64,000 bases of DNA from Membranipora membranacea (GCA_914767715.1 OU612075.1:11842001-11906000); one strand, 5' to 3'. Counted from the stretch's first letter, positions 44,411-56,200 are shown. Translations and numbers: made by a program. Notes: generated by a model from the letters alone, not told the origin.

Positions 44411-44950
44411 CACCGGGCATTTTTCCTCTCTCCACGTATGTTCTCTTTGTGATCTCTTGATGGCCCTGGCAGCCCTTGCTTCATTCCCGCCACTTCTGTT
44501 GTCAGATCCTGTACCGCTTTAAGTAGCGAAGCCATCACCTGTTCCGGACCCGGGGTCCAAACTCGTTGGGTGACGGATCGTTGGGGTGCCAATTCCTGCT
44601 CTCTTTCCTCTATGTCTTCCACCTGTCTTCCTTTCACTACAGTTCCTGATCTCTTTGTAACCTGAAGATACTCATTCCCTGCTCGAATCATCTCATCCAG
44701 AGTCCCAGGTTGCCGCGCAAGCAAATGTCCCTGTAAACCTGGGTCGGCTAGGCCGAGCCGGAAACGCTCCATCGTCAACCTCTGGCGAGGAACATCAGGA
44801 GTATCTGCATAGGCTACCCCCACAAGGCACTCCACTTCCGCACCATAGTCCGCTAAGGACTGTCCTGTTTGCAGACGCAAGCTGCCAAGGCGGGCCTCTG
44901 CTTCCGTTTGTGTCAGGCCATAGTGCAACCGCAAGCTGCCAGCTATGGCC
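44411..44950 (-). pseudogene. Second, truncated gag copy
   Basis: Matches the gag at 51355-51972 almost base for base (offset 7,038) but ends before the zinc knuckle, where it is joined to LTR sequence. It retains the capsid-like region only. Confidence 0.9.
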
Positions 44951-44955
44951 GCCCA

Positions 44956-45279
44956 TGTACCGTGTCGGCCACATATCCGTTTCCGTATTCCGTTATACGG
45001 AAATTCCTTATTCCTAATTCCTTGATCCTGACTCCTTATACCTTATTGTTTCTTACAATACATTTATTATCAGTGCCCTTTTGTTTTGATGGATCATTTC
45101 TTTTATTGCTTGCATACGATGATACACTTCTGATCACTAGCTGACAATAATAATAACTGCTCACTAAGAGCGCACATCAAGTGGGCGTGACTAAATAATA
45201 TGCACGTGACTAACATCCACACTAAGTTATGACGTAGTGCACAGATACAAACTATACAGTGAAGTTTATTTTGGCTACA
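44956..45279 (-). repeat. Middle (3') LTR of the Gypsy element
   Basis: Minus-strand start TGTAGCC at 45279 lies directly after a purine-rich tract. The other end is uncertain: TG...CA ends suggest 44956, while homology to the third copy suggests about 44974. It contains an AATAAA on the minus strand. Confidence 0.7.
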
Positions 45280-45300
45280 TAGCCCCTTCTGTCTCTGAGC
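45280..45300 (-). other. Polypurine tract
   Basis: The minus strand reads gagacagaaggggcta immediately before the LTR start TGTAGCC, the expected plus-strand primer site of the element. The rest of 45300-45480 is non-coding 3' leader of the element. Confidence 0.7.
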
Positions 45301-45482
45301 GGTATCCACGCTACAGAGACACAAAAATTCTTTCAACAAAATACTCAAATGATAGCAAAGGATGAACAAAAAGGGTAATAAGCAACTGTATTTACAACTA
45401 CAATAACCAGTACTGTAGATTAATGAAGATGCCACATGGCTAATGTAAGTTCAAGGATTTATTCATATCCGTTTATATTAGA

Positions 45483-47642
45483 CTAGCCAAGCAGACTACG
45501 AGCTGCGGCTAGCTTCTCTTCGGCTACTGCCCTGGCCTGGTCCTCTTCAGCTTCTCGAAGTACAATCTCCGCTCTAGCTTTCCGTATGCTTGCCCTCAGC
45601 TCAGCTGCATGTCCCAAGTACACCTGTGCCTCCTCAATGAGTCTCCTTGACAATCTGACGTTTGCCAATTGGCGGTCCGGCAGTAGTTGAGGTTGTCCCA
45701 CAGAGATCGGTGTTACTTTCGGCAGTGACAATGTGATTTTACGAACCAAAGGTTGATTCTCTTGTACTACTTGTCTCTTTGGTCGCTCCTCCGAAGTAGG
45801 AGCAGATGAGGTGACTTCTCCTTCCTGATCCGAGCTCTGTGCATCCTCCTCTGTATCGGTGTTCTGCTCCTCTGCCACTTCCCTGTCTGTATCTGCATCA
45901 GTCCCCGATTCCTTCCTCTTGCGAGCCGGTGGTTGCTGAGTTATACCATCCGAATCAGCATCATCACCGTGAGTTGTTGGGGTCACTACAAGTGTCCTCT
46001 TTTTGGAAGCATGGACAGATCGCTCAGCAGAGGGCTCATCCATGACTTCGCTGTCTGAGTGGTCTGGAGTTGGAGTGGCCGTGCCATAGATAACCACCGG
46101 TTTAGGGGCCCTCATGTTCTGCCCGGTGTACGGTTTTGCCCCAGGGGGATCCTTACACTCCATGGGCCACTCCTGTGGCAAAGGTATCTCTGGATGCTCC
46201 TTCTTCAGCTTTCGGTACATGGCCCGAGTAACAGTGTAGCATCCCAGTCCCTTTTCTTTACAGGTCTTCTTGGGTATTCTTCCTTTGACTATTTTGGCTG
46301 TCCTAGAGTGATGGTCATACATTTGACCTTGTCCGAGTCGCACTGCCCCACATCCGCAGATCTCCCGGTAGAAGTGGGCAGCCAAGTGTCTCCGTCTAAG
46401 CTGTTCATCATCAAATTCTCTAGAACACCGTGGTGCCGGGCAAGGGTACTTCCCATCTTTGTTGGCTTTATTAGCTAGATCCTTCTTGAGGAGCTCGTAA
46501 TATGCTTTGCTTCGAACATCTATGTATGGGTACTTGGGTGATCTAACCGGGGAATCATGGGGTGGAAGCTTGGCTAGTAGTTCCGCTTCCCTGCATCCCT
46601 GCCTCCTATCTGGGTTAGGTCTATCACTGCTGTAGGATCTCCTTGTTTTCCCTGACCTGTGCTTTGACGTAGAGATTCCTTCTCTGCGGGAACGACTGGC
46701 CTCCACCATCTCCTCTTGCTGTTCCGGGGTAAGTTTCCTTATGTCTGGCGCTGCGAACTGGGCCTGTGCCATTTTCCCTACAACAAGAGAAGGAATTCTG
46801 TTTGGGCTAATGACCAGGCAGGGGAGTGAGTGACTGAGAGGCAGTGAAGGGCCTATCTCAGTCTCAACCTCACCAGAAAACTCCTCTAGCTCACTTAATA
46901 ATTCTCCTTCCTCTAAGGACAGATTCAAGAGTGGGCTTTCAGAGAAGTTCCCTTCCTCCAAAAGTCCCTCCTCGTGTATGGTTGCATTCACCATAGAGAC
47001 GGATGCTCCCTGATTACTTTGCAAAAGAAGCATATTTGGTTTGGCACTGGCTGCTCCTGTGATTGGACGCTTAATATAAGCTCCGCCTCCATTCACAGGG
47101 ACTCTATAGTTAAGTGTAGCTAACTCTCTACATGCAACCCTGGGGCTAACATCCAATGGGGGCCACTTGTCCTCACTGAGTTGCAAGCAATCTACCAATT
47201 TGTTACAATCAAAATCTTTTTGCCACACAGGCTTGCTTCGCTGTCGATTTGACGTCCTGGTTTTTGGAGTTTGGGTCTCTAGATCCATTGTTAGGTCGCC
47301 TTCATCATAACCTAATTCGTCTCCTCGCTGTAAGTCCATGACCTCTCCCTCAGATTCGTTGATCATTCCTCCTACATTTTCAGGTGCCTGTACTGTTTCT
47401 GGTGATATGTTCTCCAGCGGTTGATCCAAAGCCTGCGCCACTGGTGGGGGCCGTGCTCGGTGGTCTCCAACTGTCTCACCAGCCTCCTCCAGCAGATTTG
47501 TATGACAGTGGGTGACTTTCCAACCTGGCCCCTCCGAAGTGGTCGTCGGGGTAATTCCCCCTCTTGCGGCGCCTTGCCTGATGGCTGTTGACTCGGCTTG
47601 AGGGTTTAAGCCTCCTTTCATTCTGAACTGTCTCTCCCCCAT
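45483..47642 (-). CDS. Gypsy extra ORF: zinc-finger, coiled-coil protein in env position
   Basis: An uninterrupted 719-codon frame that overlaps the 3' end of the integrase frame by 167 nt. A C2H2-like finger (CPAPRC...RRRHLAAH) lies near residues 400-422, followed by another Cys/His cluster (CGCGAV...YDHH). Then come acidic/Ser segments around 540-620 and a Glu/Arg/Ala coiled-coil-like C-terminus (about 660-719). I see no signal peptide, no membrane segment and no furin-like site, so it is not an envelope protein. A nucleic-acid-binding accessory function is inference. It is the longest intact frame of the element, while pol is broken. Confidence 0.75.
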   Translation of the reverse strand: MGERQFRMKGGLNPQAESTAIRQGAARGGITPTTTSEGPGWKVTHCHTNLLEEAGETVGDHRARPPPVAQALDQPLENISPETVQAPENVGGMINESEGEVMDLQRGDELGYDEGDLTMDLETQTPKTRTSNRQRSKPVWQKDFDCNKLVDCLQLSEDKWPPLDVSPRVACRELATLNYRVPVNGGGAYIKRPITGAASAKPNMLLLQSNQGASVSMVNATIHEEGLLEEGNFSESPLLNLSLEEGELLSELEEFSGEVETEIGPSLPLSHSLPCLVISPNRIPSLVVGKMAQAQFAAPDIRKLTPEQQEEMVEASRSRREGISTSKHRSGKTRRSYSSDRPNPDRRQGCREAELLAKLPPHDSPVRSPKYPYIDVRSKAYYELLKKDLANKANKDGKYPCPAPRCSREFDDEQLRRRHLAAHFYREICGCGAVRLGQGQMYDHHSRTAKIVKGRIPKKTCKEKGLGCYTVTRAMYRKLKKEHPEIPLPQEWPMECKDPPGAKPYTGQNMRAPKPVVIYGTATPTPDHSDSEVMDEPSAERSVHASKKRTLVVTPTTHGDDADSDGITQQPPARKRKESGTDADTDREVAEEQNTDTEEDAQSSDQEGEVTSSAPTSEERPKRQVVQENQPLVRKITLSLPKVTPISVGQPQLLPDRQLANVRLSRRLIEEAQVYLGHAAELRASIRKARAEIVLREAEEDQARAVAEEKLAAARSLLG

Positions 47643-47960
47643 TCCTTCCCAACCGATATGTATGGTTGTCTTTTAATTCCAACACATTGTACGGCCCACC
47701 AAACTTCCTCCTCAGTTTGTGTTTTTCACCTCTCCTTCGTTGGAAATTTACCAACCAAACTCGTTGGCCAACTTTATACAGCGGTGGCTCAGTTTGGTCT
47801 TCTAGTCTCAACTTGTCTTGTCTGTCCCTCACCCAGGCATGTGCCTCTTGAAGCCTCCCTAATTCCTGTGTTGCATACTCGGTACGGGTGAAGGCTCCTG
47901 GCGCAGTAGCACCCATCACAGCAGCATCAGGGAGTCTGGTTTCTCTGCCAAACATTAGAA
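47476..47960 (-). pseudogene. Integrase C-terminus with GPY/F module
   Basis: The frame resumes after a break near 47957 with LMFGRE, the usual end of the catalytic core. KFGGPYNVLE and the following residues are the GPY/F module typical of Gypsy integrases. No chromodomain follows. Confidence 0.85.
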
Positions 47961-49532
47961 AATTTTTGTCTCTTCTGTCTCTTCTGTAGAGCTATGCGGT
48001 GTGGCCCTAAGTGCCGCCATGATGGAGGGTAGCACAAGATCCCAGTCTGTTTGGGAACCATCTATCAGTCGAGCACGAAGGGAATCCCCTATGGTCCTAT
48101 TGTTCCTCTCAACCCGTCCGTTCCCCTGAGGGTGGTAGGGAGTAGTGTGTGTTTTTGCAACACCCCAAAGCCCACATAGCTCAGCTAGAAGCTCCGACTC
48201 GAATTGGCTGCCTTGATCACTATGCAATTGTTCTGGAACACCTAACCGTGAGAAAACTTGGTCATAAAGTGCTCTCGCGACTGTTGCCGCGGTCGCGTCC
48301 ACTATGGGCAGGGCCTCGGTCCACCTGGTGAAGTGATCACTGAGCACAAGGATCCAGTTGTTTCCCCTATCTGTTTCTGGCATTGGAACCACTAGGTCCA
48401 CTGCAACCCATTGCCAAGGGCGGCCAGCATCCAATCGCCGTTTTCCAGTAGCTCCAGGCAGTCTCCCATATTTTGCTGCTTGGCATACTTCACATGTTTT
48501 TATAGCTCTGCGGATCTCTGCAGCCATGCCCGGCCAGTACCATTCCTTTCTGATCTGTTGGTAGGTACGCTCCGCCCCAGCATGGGTGGTAACATGTTTC
48601 CTCCAAATGACTTGCTGTCTCCAACCTTGTGGAGAAATGGCAGGGCAAATACTTCTTCCCTGTAGAGTCATCCTTAAACGCATGACCCCAGCTGGGTCTA
48701 TCCACAATTCCTCCCATATAGCAGCGAATCTGCGCAGCTCCTCATTTGCTGTTTGAATTTCCATTTCTCTTAGTGGGGTACCAGCTCGGAGGGCCATGTA
48801 CACCACCCCTGTAGGTCCAGGGTCACCACTCTGTGCTTTCCCTACCTCTATAGTACCTTGAGCCGGCTGTAGTACACGTACTGTGGTCACACATCCTTTT
48901 TCAATGCCCCATGTTCCAGTCTTTCTCTTTTCCCATTCAGTAGCCACTTCTTCCCATGAAGCACCCTGGTTTTTAGTGGTCAGCCTTTCACACTGCCGAC
49001 AATCCTCGGAACATCCACGTCTACTCATCCCATCAGCATTACCATGTTTTGGCCCAGGCCGGTACTGTAGTTCAAAGGAAAACTCAGCTATCTGCTCCAA
49101 CCAACGAGCAACTTGGCAAGTCGGCTCTGTTCTGCGACACAACCAAAGCAGGGAAGCATGGTCAGTCCTGATGACAAAGGGGCGACCATATAGATATGGT
49201 CGGAAATGTTTAACTCCCCTCACCACTGCCAATAGTTCCCGTCGTGTTACACAGTAGTTTTTCTCCGGTGGGGCAAGAATCTTGCTGTAGTAAGCGACCA
49301 CCCGCTCTTCGCCGTTTTCTCTCTGAGAGAGAACTGCTCCTAGTCCAACATTGCTGGCATCTGTATCTAAGATAAACTCCAGACTTGGATCTGGGTATTG
49401 CAGAACAGGTGCCGATACTAGTCGCCGCTTCAACTCCTTAAAGCTATCTTCTTCATCCTTCTCCCAGCTCCATAGGGTTCCTTTACCAGTGAGTCGGTGT
49501 AGTGGTTTAGCCACTGTTGCAAAGTCTGGCAT
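47955..49532 (-). pseudogene. Gypsy RNase H and integrase core
   Basis: RNase H motifs are DTDASNVGLGAVLSQ, RRELLAV and RTDHASL. Integrase has an HHCC zinc site (H..H...C..C ending CEVCQAAK), then VAVDLVVP, HSDQGSQF and GRVERNNR as the D,D(35)E triad. The frame is preceded by an in-frame TAA (49533-49535) that separates it from RT. Confidence 0.92.
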
Positions 49533-49535
49533 ATA

Positions 49536-50927
49536 TTATCTATAATACCCAGCTAGTCCTAGAAAAGCACACAAGTCCGTTGCTCCTTTTGGGGATGGCC
49601 ATTTGATTACTGCCTCAATCTTTCCTGGATCTGTAGCTATTCCTTCTGCCGACACCCGGTGGCCTAAATATTCCACTTCTTTCTGGAATAAATAACACTT
49701 CCCTGGTTTTAGCTTCAATCCTGCACTCCGTAGCCGATCCAGCACCTTGGCTAATATTTGTTTGTGTGTCTGAAAGTCCGGTGCCAGAACAATGATGTCA
49801 TCCGGGTAGAGGAGTAGGGTTTTCCAGTGTAGGCCTCTCAGTACCTGTTCCATGAGACGTTGGAAGGTAGCAGGTGCTGAAGTCAGGCCGAATGGTAAAA
49901 CCTTCCATCTCCAAAGCCCTCCTCGCGTGACAAAGGCTGCTTTATCTCTTGCATCAGCACTAAGTGGAACTTGCCAGTATCCTGATAGGAGGTCCAGAGT
50001 ACTGAAATAGCTGCTGCCAGCTAGGGCCTCGAGACTCTCGTCAATCCTAGGGAGAGGATATGCATCCTGGACTGTGACAGCATTTAGTCGCCTGTAATCC
50101 ACACAGAATCTCCATGTGCCGTCCTTTTTCCTCACAAGGACTACAGGGGAACTCCATGCTCCTGTCCCAGGCTCGATCACCCCCTGTTTAAACAACTTAT
50201 CTACCTGTGCCTCTACTTCCGCTTCGCGCTCAGCCCCCAAACGACGTGCCGGCTGTCGGATCGGGCGAGTTCCTGCTTCTAGTGGAATATCATGTTGGAT
50301 TAGGTCAGTTTGTCCTGTGTCTCCTTCGCCTCTACTGAATACATCTTGGTATTTGGTTAATAATTCCCTTATCTGCTCCTGTTGTTCCTCCTTGTTGCAA
50401 GTGTCTTTGGTTTGTTCTAATAACCCCGTAAGATTGGCTGGCCAATCTCCAGTATGAGCTCCAACCTGTGGTTCCTTGGGCTGGTCATCTAGTACTGCAG
50501 GCCAGCCAGGCAGGATATCCTCGTCTTTTACCGGGGTATACTTTCCAATAACTTGTCCATTAAGAGGGAGACTTCCGTTGTCAAAAACTCTGACCCATCC
50601 AGTTCCTTGTTCGAGTGTTGTCAGGGTAGCAGCCATAACTCCCTCTCCAAGGAGGCCTTCTATCACCCCAGTGATCGGAAGGTCAGTCCTGCTTTCGACC
50701 TGTACTCTTAACACTCTCTCTCCTACTGGCCCTCTTGTCACAGTCTCCGCCACACGTACTGCTTGTATAGCCTCCTCTCCAGTTTGCATTTGGCAAGGCA
50801 ACTCATGCTCGCTGGCAACGAGTACGGCATCCTTGAAGGATAAGGTACACCCATGTTGCACTAGGAAAGGCATTCCTAGTATTGCCTCATCCTTAATTTG
50901 AGCCACAAGGAATCGTTCCTCCCACAC
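49536..50927 (-). pseudogene. Gypsy reverse transcriptase (with protease C-terminus)
   Basis: It begins within the end of the protease domain (ILGMPFLVQHG). RT motifs are VLVRKKDGTWRFCVDYR, LPFGLTSAP and YPDDIIV, the latter being the YxDD box. It ends GLAGYYR at the in-frame stop, where the RT thumb and RNase H normally continue. Confidence 0.92.
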
Positions 50928-51451
50928 CAGTGACTTAATGCGACAACTTTTATGGTTCCAAAGAAGCGAAGGGGGCTTCCATCAGCCACCATTCCTTGTA
51001 TTCTGTCAGCAGGCTCCAAATTTCCTTTAACCTTTTCTGATAATTTATCGTAAGTGCTCTTGGATAGTAGGTTGGTTGTACAACCCGTATCCAGAAGGAA
51101 CCGAGTTGTCTTACCAGCTACCTTTCCGGCTAGGAAGTAGCTTTCCTGATGAGGCCGAGCTACTCGCCTCATCTGGCTCCTATTCGTTGGTTTACATCGT
51201 GCTACCCCAGCCCTGACTTGAGCTTCATCTGTAGATTCCGCTCCCAATTCCTCGTCAATATCCTCAGTAGACAATACCTCAAATCTATTTGGAGTGAGCA
51301 AACTCTGATTCCTATGTATAAGCCCCTTCAGATTGGGCCCGCGGCGACAGGGGGTTACTGGCGCGGACCATTGTCGTTTCCCGCCTTTGTTTTCCAGGGG
51401 TTTGTTGGGCAATCCCTTCTTCTGTGCCCTTCCTCTCCACAACCCCAGCAC
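50876..51451 (-). pseudogene. Gypsy protease region
   Basis: LLDTGCTTNLLS contains the DTG catalytic triplet of retroviral-type aspartic proteases. This frame overlaps the gag end by 97 nt in a different frame, as in elements that use ribosomal frameshifting. It leaves the correct frame near 50925. Confidence 0.85.
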
Positions 51452-51994
51452 CGGGCATTTTTCCTCTCTCCACGTATGTTCTCCTTGTGATCTCTTGATG
51501 GCCCTGGCAGCCCTTGCTTCATTCCCGCCACTTCTGTTGTCAGATCCTGTACCGCTTTAAGTAGCGAAGCCATCACCTGTTCCGGACCCGGGGTCCAAAC
51601 TCGTTGGGTGACGGATCGTTGGGGTGCCAATTCCTGCTCTCTTTCCTCTATGTCTTCCACCTGTCTTCCTTTCACTACAGTTCCTGATCTCTTTGTAACC
51701 TGAAGATACTCATTCCCTGCTCGAATCATCTCATCCAGAGTCCCAGGTTGCCGCGCAAGCAAATGTCCCTGTAAACCTGGGTCGGCTAGGCCGAGCCGGA
51801 AACGCTCCATCGTCAACCTCTGGCGAGGAACATCAGGAGTATCTGCATAGGCTACCCCCACAAGGCACTCCACTTCCGCACCATAGTCCGCTAAGGACTG
51901 TCCTGTTTGCAGACGCAAGCTGCCAAGGCGGGCCTCTGCTTCCGTTTGTGTCAGGCCATAGTGCAACCGCAAGCTGCCAGCTATGGCCGCCCAT
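51355..51994 (-). pseudogene. Gypsy gag, N-terminally truncated
   Basis: Contains a capsid-like helical region and a single knuckle CWGCGEEGHRRRDC (C-x2-C-x4-H-x4-C). The open frame continues upstream to the LTR junction with no Met, so the N-terminal part is missing. Confidence 0.88.
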
Positions 51995-52317
51995 GTACCG
52001 TGTCGGCCACATATCCGTTTCCGTATTCCGTTATACGGAAATTCCTTATTCCTGATTCCTTGATCCTGACTCCTTATACCTTATTGTTTCTTACAATACA
52101 TTTATTATCAGTGCCCTTTTGTTTTGATGGATCATTTCTTTTATTGCTTGCATACGATGATACACTTCTGATCACTAGCTGACAATAATAATAACTGCTC
52201 ACTAAGAGCGCACATCAAGTGGGCGTGACTAAATAATATGCATGTGACTAACATTCACACTAAGTTATGACGTAGTGCACAGATACAAACTATACCGTGA
52301 AGTTTATTTTGGCTACA
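51994..52317 (-). repeat. Right (5') LTR of the Gypsy element
   Basis: The counterpart of 44956-45279 at an offset of 7,038 bp, with about four mismatches and no gaps. The outer end is TGTAGCC on the minus strand at 52317. A standard primer-binding site is not recognisable, probably because of the same deletion that removed the gag start. Confidence 0.7.
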
Positions 52318-53235
52318 CCATGCATGCAACTTTGGCCAAAATGAGTGAGTGATACCTTGATGTAAAGTAATGTTACCTGGTAAGTGTTCTTCTTGTGGTT
52401 CTTTATAGCTGGCCAGCCCTAACTCATTTAGCTATCTATGTATAAGTTTCTTCATTAGTTTGTCTGCTTCAGGCTCCTCATGGTGATCCACTAACTAACT
52501 CCAAAACCAAAGAGCCACAATCCATTTGTGTCCTCCACATAAGAGTGCGATCACATGACCAGCATGTGATGTAAATAATAATACAACAGACATAAGACAT
52601 TGACTCAATGATTGATCATGAAGAATTGGCATCTCACAATCTCTCATGTAAGTAGTTTGAAATAGTTCCAGGGTCATGGCAGGTATGGTAGTGGTGAAAG
52701 TGCCTATCACAAAGCCCATCTTTGATATTACAGTCATTACCCAAAACAGGTTTAATTAGCAACACACTGCGAGTTAGCAAGTTAACTAATGCGCATTAGC
52801 GAGTTAGCAAGTTAACTAATGCGCATTAGCGAGTTAGCATGTTAACTAATGCGCATTAGCGAGTTAGCGAGTTAGCATGTTAACTAATGCGCATTAATAA
52901 AGGTGCTATGGGCCGCCATAGCTGCCAAGTACCTTACCTGTCAGCCCTAGCAGCAGACTATGAGGATAGATATCAAACATCTAACAACTGGACAGACTGT
53001 CTGAAGGTAAGGGCACCTGAAAGGAGATATAATCAATGCTGAAATTTTCCCGAGTGTGACCAGAACCCGTGACTCCTGCAGCACCAACTACCTTACAGTG
53101 AATAGCAAGCTGGCTAGCGGATGGCCCCCATCTTGCCAACTTACCATCCACATGAAATAGCAATCCTTAATTTTGAAACTTGATTAACTTTTTGCAGAAA
53201 AGTAAAAGAGCAATTCTTTATCAATTTATTTTTAG
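52318..53235. other. DNA between the Gypsy element and the NTase-TPR gene
   Basis: No convincing exon. It contains the 30-bp minisatellite at 52771-52897. Upstream exons of the NTase-TPR gene, if any, are not visible here. Confidence 0.45.
52771..52897. repeat. 30-bp minisatellite, 4 units
   Basis: The unit gagttagcaagttaactaat + gcgcattagc is repeated four times; the last unit carries an extra gagttagc. Each unit includes the palindromes gttaac and taatgcgcatta, so the array is rich in dyad symmetry. Confidence 0.95.
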
Positions 53236-56200
53236 GCTCACGCCATTTATAGCTCATGCGGAGCTCGGGACCCATCAAGCAAAAAGTGGAGTAAGCATGC
53301 GTACAGCCTGCAACAGGCATACTGGAAGGGTAGGGAGACTATCGACTATCAATCCCAGCAACAGCTTACTGAATCGCTTTCAAAAGAAATCAACAAAATC
53401 CGCAGTGACTTTCGATTGGAAGTTGAACTAATTTAGAAGGCCAAACACCTCTGTCTACAGGTCGGTTCAATGACATGATGAAAGATGTATCAATATGTTG
53501 CACAGAACAAATGATTGGCTTTGCCTGTCGTATCATGAAAGGAGCAGTGGATGCTTTAAAAGAAAGGCCACCGTGTCCATTCACTGTGGCAGCTATTGGA
53601 TCTTTGACCAGAGGCGAGGCAACGCCTTACTTAGATTTGGAGTACATGTTCATCATAGAAGACAAAACTGAGAATACTGTGAAGTACTTTGAGACACTCG
53701 CAGTGACTAGTTACTTTCTGATAGGGAGTCTCAGGGATACTAAGCTTTCGTACATGGCCATCAGTGAGTTGGATGGTTGGTTTGAAGACTTCTCGACGAA
53801 TGGATTCAAAATAGATGGTTTGTCACCAGGGGCCGGCAACATTCCGACAGGAAATGGTTCCAATGAAGGAAACAGAAACCATTTCTTACTCACTAGTGAA
53901 GAACTAATAGAGCGTTACAGAGCAACACTAGACAATCCAATTGAGAAAGAAGCACTCCGAGGCGATCTTACTGCCATGCTGGCCTACATCATATATATTT
54001 TCATTTGGCGACAACATGTTTGTACCTGAGATTAAAAGGGCAGTATCTGATATGACCCCAAATGCCAAGAGAGAGAATATCAACATGATAATGCTTCAAG
54101 CGGACATTAAGAAGTTTGATTTCACTCCAGATAACCGAGTAAGGGCCAAAGGTTTTGAGTTGCATCTTAAGAAGGACATTTTCAGATTCCCATCAATTCT
54201 GTTGTTAGACCTGACACAGGTATTCCAGGTCACTGGTGAATCGACCTGGGAAACATTGGACATACTGTTCCAAAACAATTCAATATCTCAGTCACTTCAT
54301 ACAGCACATAATCTTCTTGTGACAAGTGCCTGTTTCATAAGGCTGTCAGCTTACCTCTATCATGACTCTCAAGATGATAGAATGTCTGTGGCTCCAGGGT
54401 CAGCGCAACTGCAATTAAAATGGACACCTTTCTCAGAAATGGTATCAAGAGTGGTACCCACCGTCCGGCTTGTTATTTTCCATAATGGCTTGCCTTGTAC
54501 CAATGAAGAGGCTACTTGACACAGAGATTGAAGCCATAACTGAAGAGATGAAATCTTTCACGAAAATCCAACCAACATGGGCGGATAAGGTCAGAGCTCT
54601 TTACTGCTGTAAGAGAGTCTCAGCTGCCCTTAAAGTTTTACACGATGTATTCGGAACAGATCTCTATGATGATACAGTGCGCGTTGTGAAAGAGGTTACA
54701 GAGCGTTTTCCAAGTTATCTTGATGATATTGTTGGTGTGTTATTCCACAGCTCATGCTTTCAACAGGCACTTGTGTTCAACTCCTTCATTGAGATGAGTA
54801 CTTCTGCTTTAGATGACAAGAAAACTCGAGCAGAATGGTGGAGAATGCAGATTCATAGCGCCCTCGGCAATAGGGAGGAAGTGAAGATGATGTTGAAGTC
54901 ATCAAGGATAGAGGCTGAACATCTATGTGAAAACATCGGAATGCTTCATATTAATAAAGCTAAGAGCAGTAAAGACAGAACTGAACTGTTGGAAGCAGAG
55001 CACTGCTACCTCAAGGCACTAGCATTGCATAGCAGAGCTTCCCATCGTGACATTGACATGCTTTCTGCTGGCACAGCTAAGCATGATATAATCACCACAT
55101 CATTGCAACAATCAGATATAGACAGCTGGTATGATGAGTTACTGGCAGCATCCCGGAGCGAGAGGTTGAGCATGATCAAAATTGTCAACATAAATGTGAT
55201 TCGCAGCTTGATGATGCTTGGTACAATATACGACAGCATGCAAGAGCACAAGTCAGCCGAAATATACTACTGGCGCTGTGAGGCCATGTTTGTGCAGCTT
55301 TTTGGAGAAAAGACGATGACAGTTGAGAGAGCTGTTCTCTACCAGAAGATTGGTGCAAATCTCAACGATTTGAATCGTTACCAAGAGTCTGAGAGAGCAT
55401 CACTGAAAGCCATCGAGATGTACAAAGAGGTCTATGGAAAGGACTGTGCACATTCTGACATCATTATGGTCTACAATGACCTAGGACTCAATGCCAATGA
55501 AGTGGAAGACTATAATAAGGTGGAGATGTTTTACCAGAAGGCACTGGATATGAATAAAAGGCTAGTATCAAGAAACGCTGATTCAGACAGTCATGCGGGA
55601 TTATCACTGTCTGGCATGGGGAAAAGCTGGCATGGCATGCAGCGCTACAGTGAAGCAGTTGAGTATTGTCTTCAGGCACTAAAGATATATGACGATGTGT
55701 ATGTCAATACCAAACACATAGAACTTGCACGAGTTATGAACAATCTTGGAGTGTATTATGAGGATCTACAGCAGTTTGATAAGGCAGAGGAATACCACAT
55801 TCAAGCTTTGACTGCATTTGAAGGAATCACAGGAGCTGAGGAAGATGTGGCGCGGGTTTTAAAAAACATTGGATACTGCTACATGATATCGCAAAAGTAC
55901 ACAAATGCAGTTGAATATTATCTCAGAGCCTTAGATGTCTATCCAACCCTTGATAACACTACTTCCAATAACAGAGAGCATGTGATAGCACTCAAACTGC
56001 TAGGATACACCTTTCTGAAAACAGAACAATATGATAAAGCAGAAGAATACTTCCAGAAAGGGATCACTCTCTTGTGTAGTCAAAGTCTGAAGCCTTATGA
56101 CCTCATCATCATGATTTATAATCTCATGGAGGGGATGTTTGAAAAGGTCGGTAGTCATGATAAGGCTGCAGAGTGTCTAGCTCGGAAAGAAGCCATACAT

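Larger units (their letters stand above)
44225..52317 (-). mobile_element. Ty3/Gypsy (Metaviridae) LTR retrotransposon, decayed, partly tandem
   Basis: On the minus strand the order is: right LTR, gag with CCHC knuckle, aspartic protease, RT, RNase H, integrase with GPY/F module, an extra zinc-finger ORF, polypurine tract, middle LTR, second truncated gag and part of a third LTR. The PR-RT-RH-IN order is diagnostic of Ty3/Gypsy. Segments 44408-45279 and 51446-52317 align without gaps at a constant offset of 7,038 bp, with about five mismatches seen. The gag N-terminus is missing in both copies. Frame breaks lie near 50,925 (PR/RT), 49,533 (in-frame TAA, RT/RH) and 47,957 (IN). As it stands it cannot express an intact polyprotein. 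Confidence 0.93.

Noticed and set aside
44107-44460. 117-codon + frame across the LTR fragment
   Set aside because: It runs antisense through degenerate ttccg repeats and LTR sequence; a shadow frame.
45483-47642. Retroviral-type envelope gene
   Set aside because: The position fits, but there is no signal peptide, transmembrane segment or cleavage motif; zinc-finger and coiled-coil features instead.
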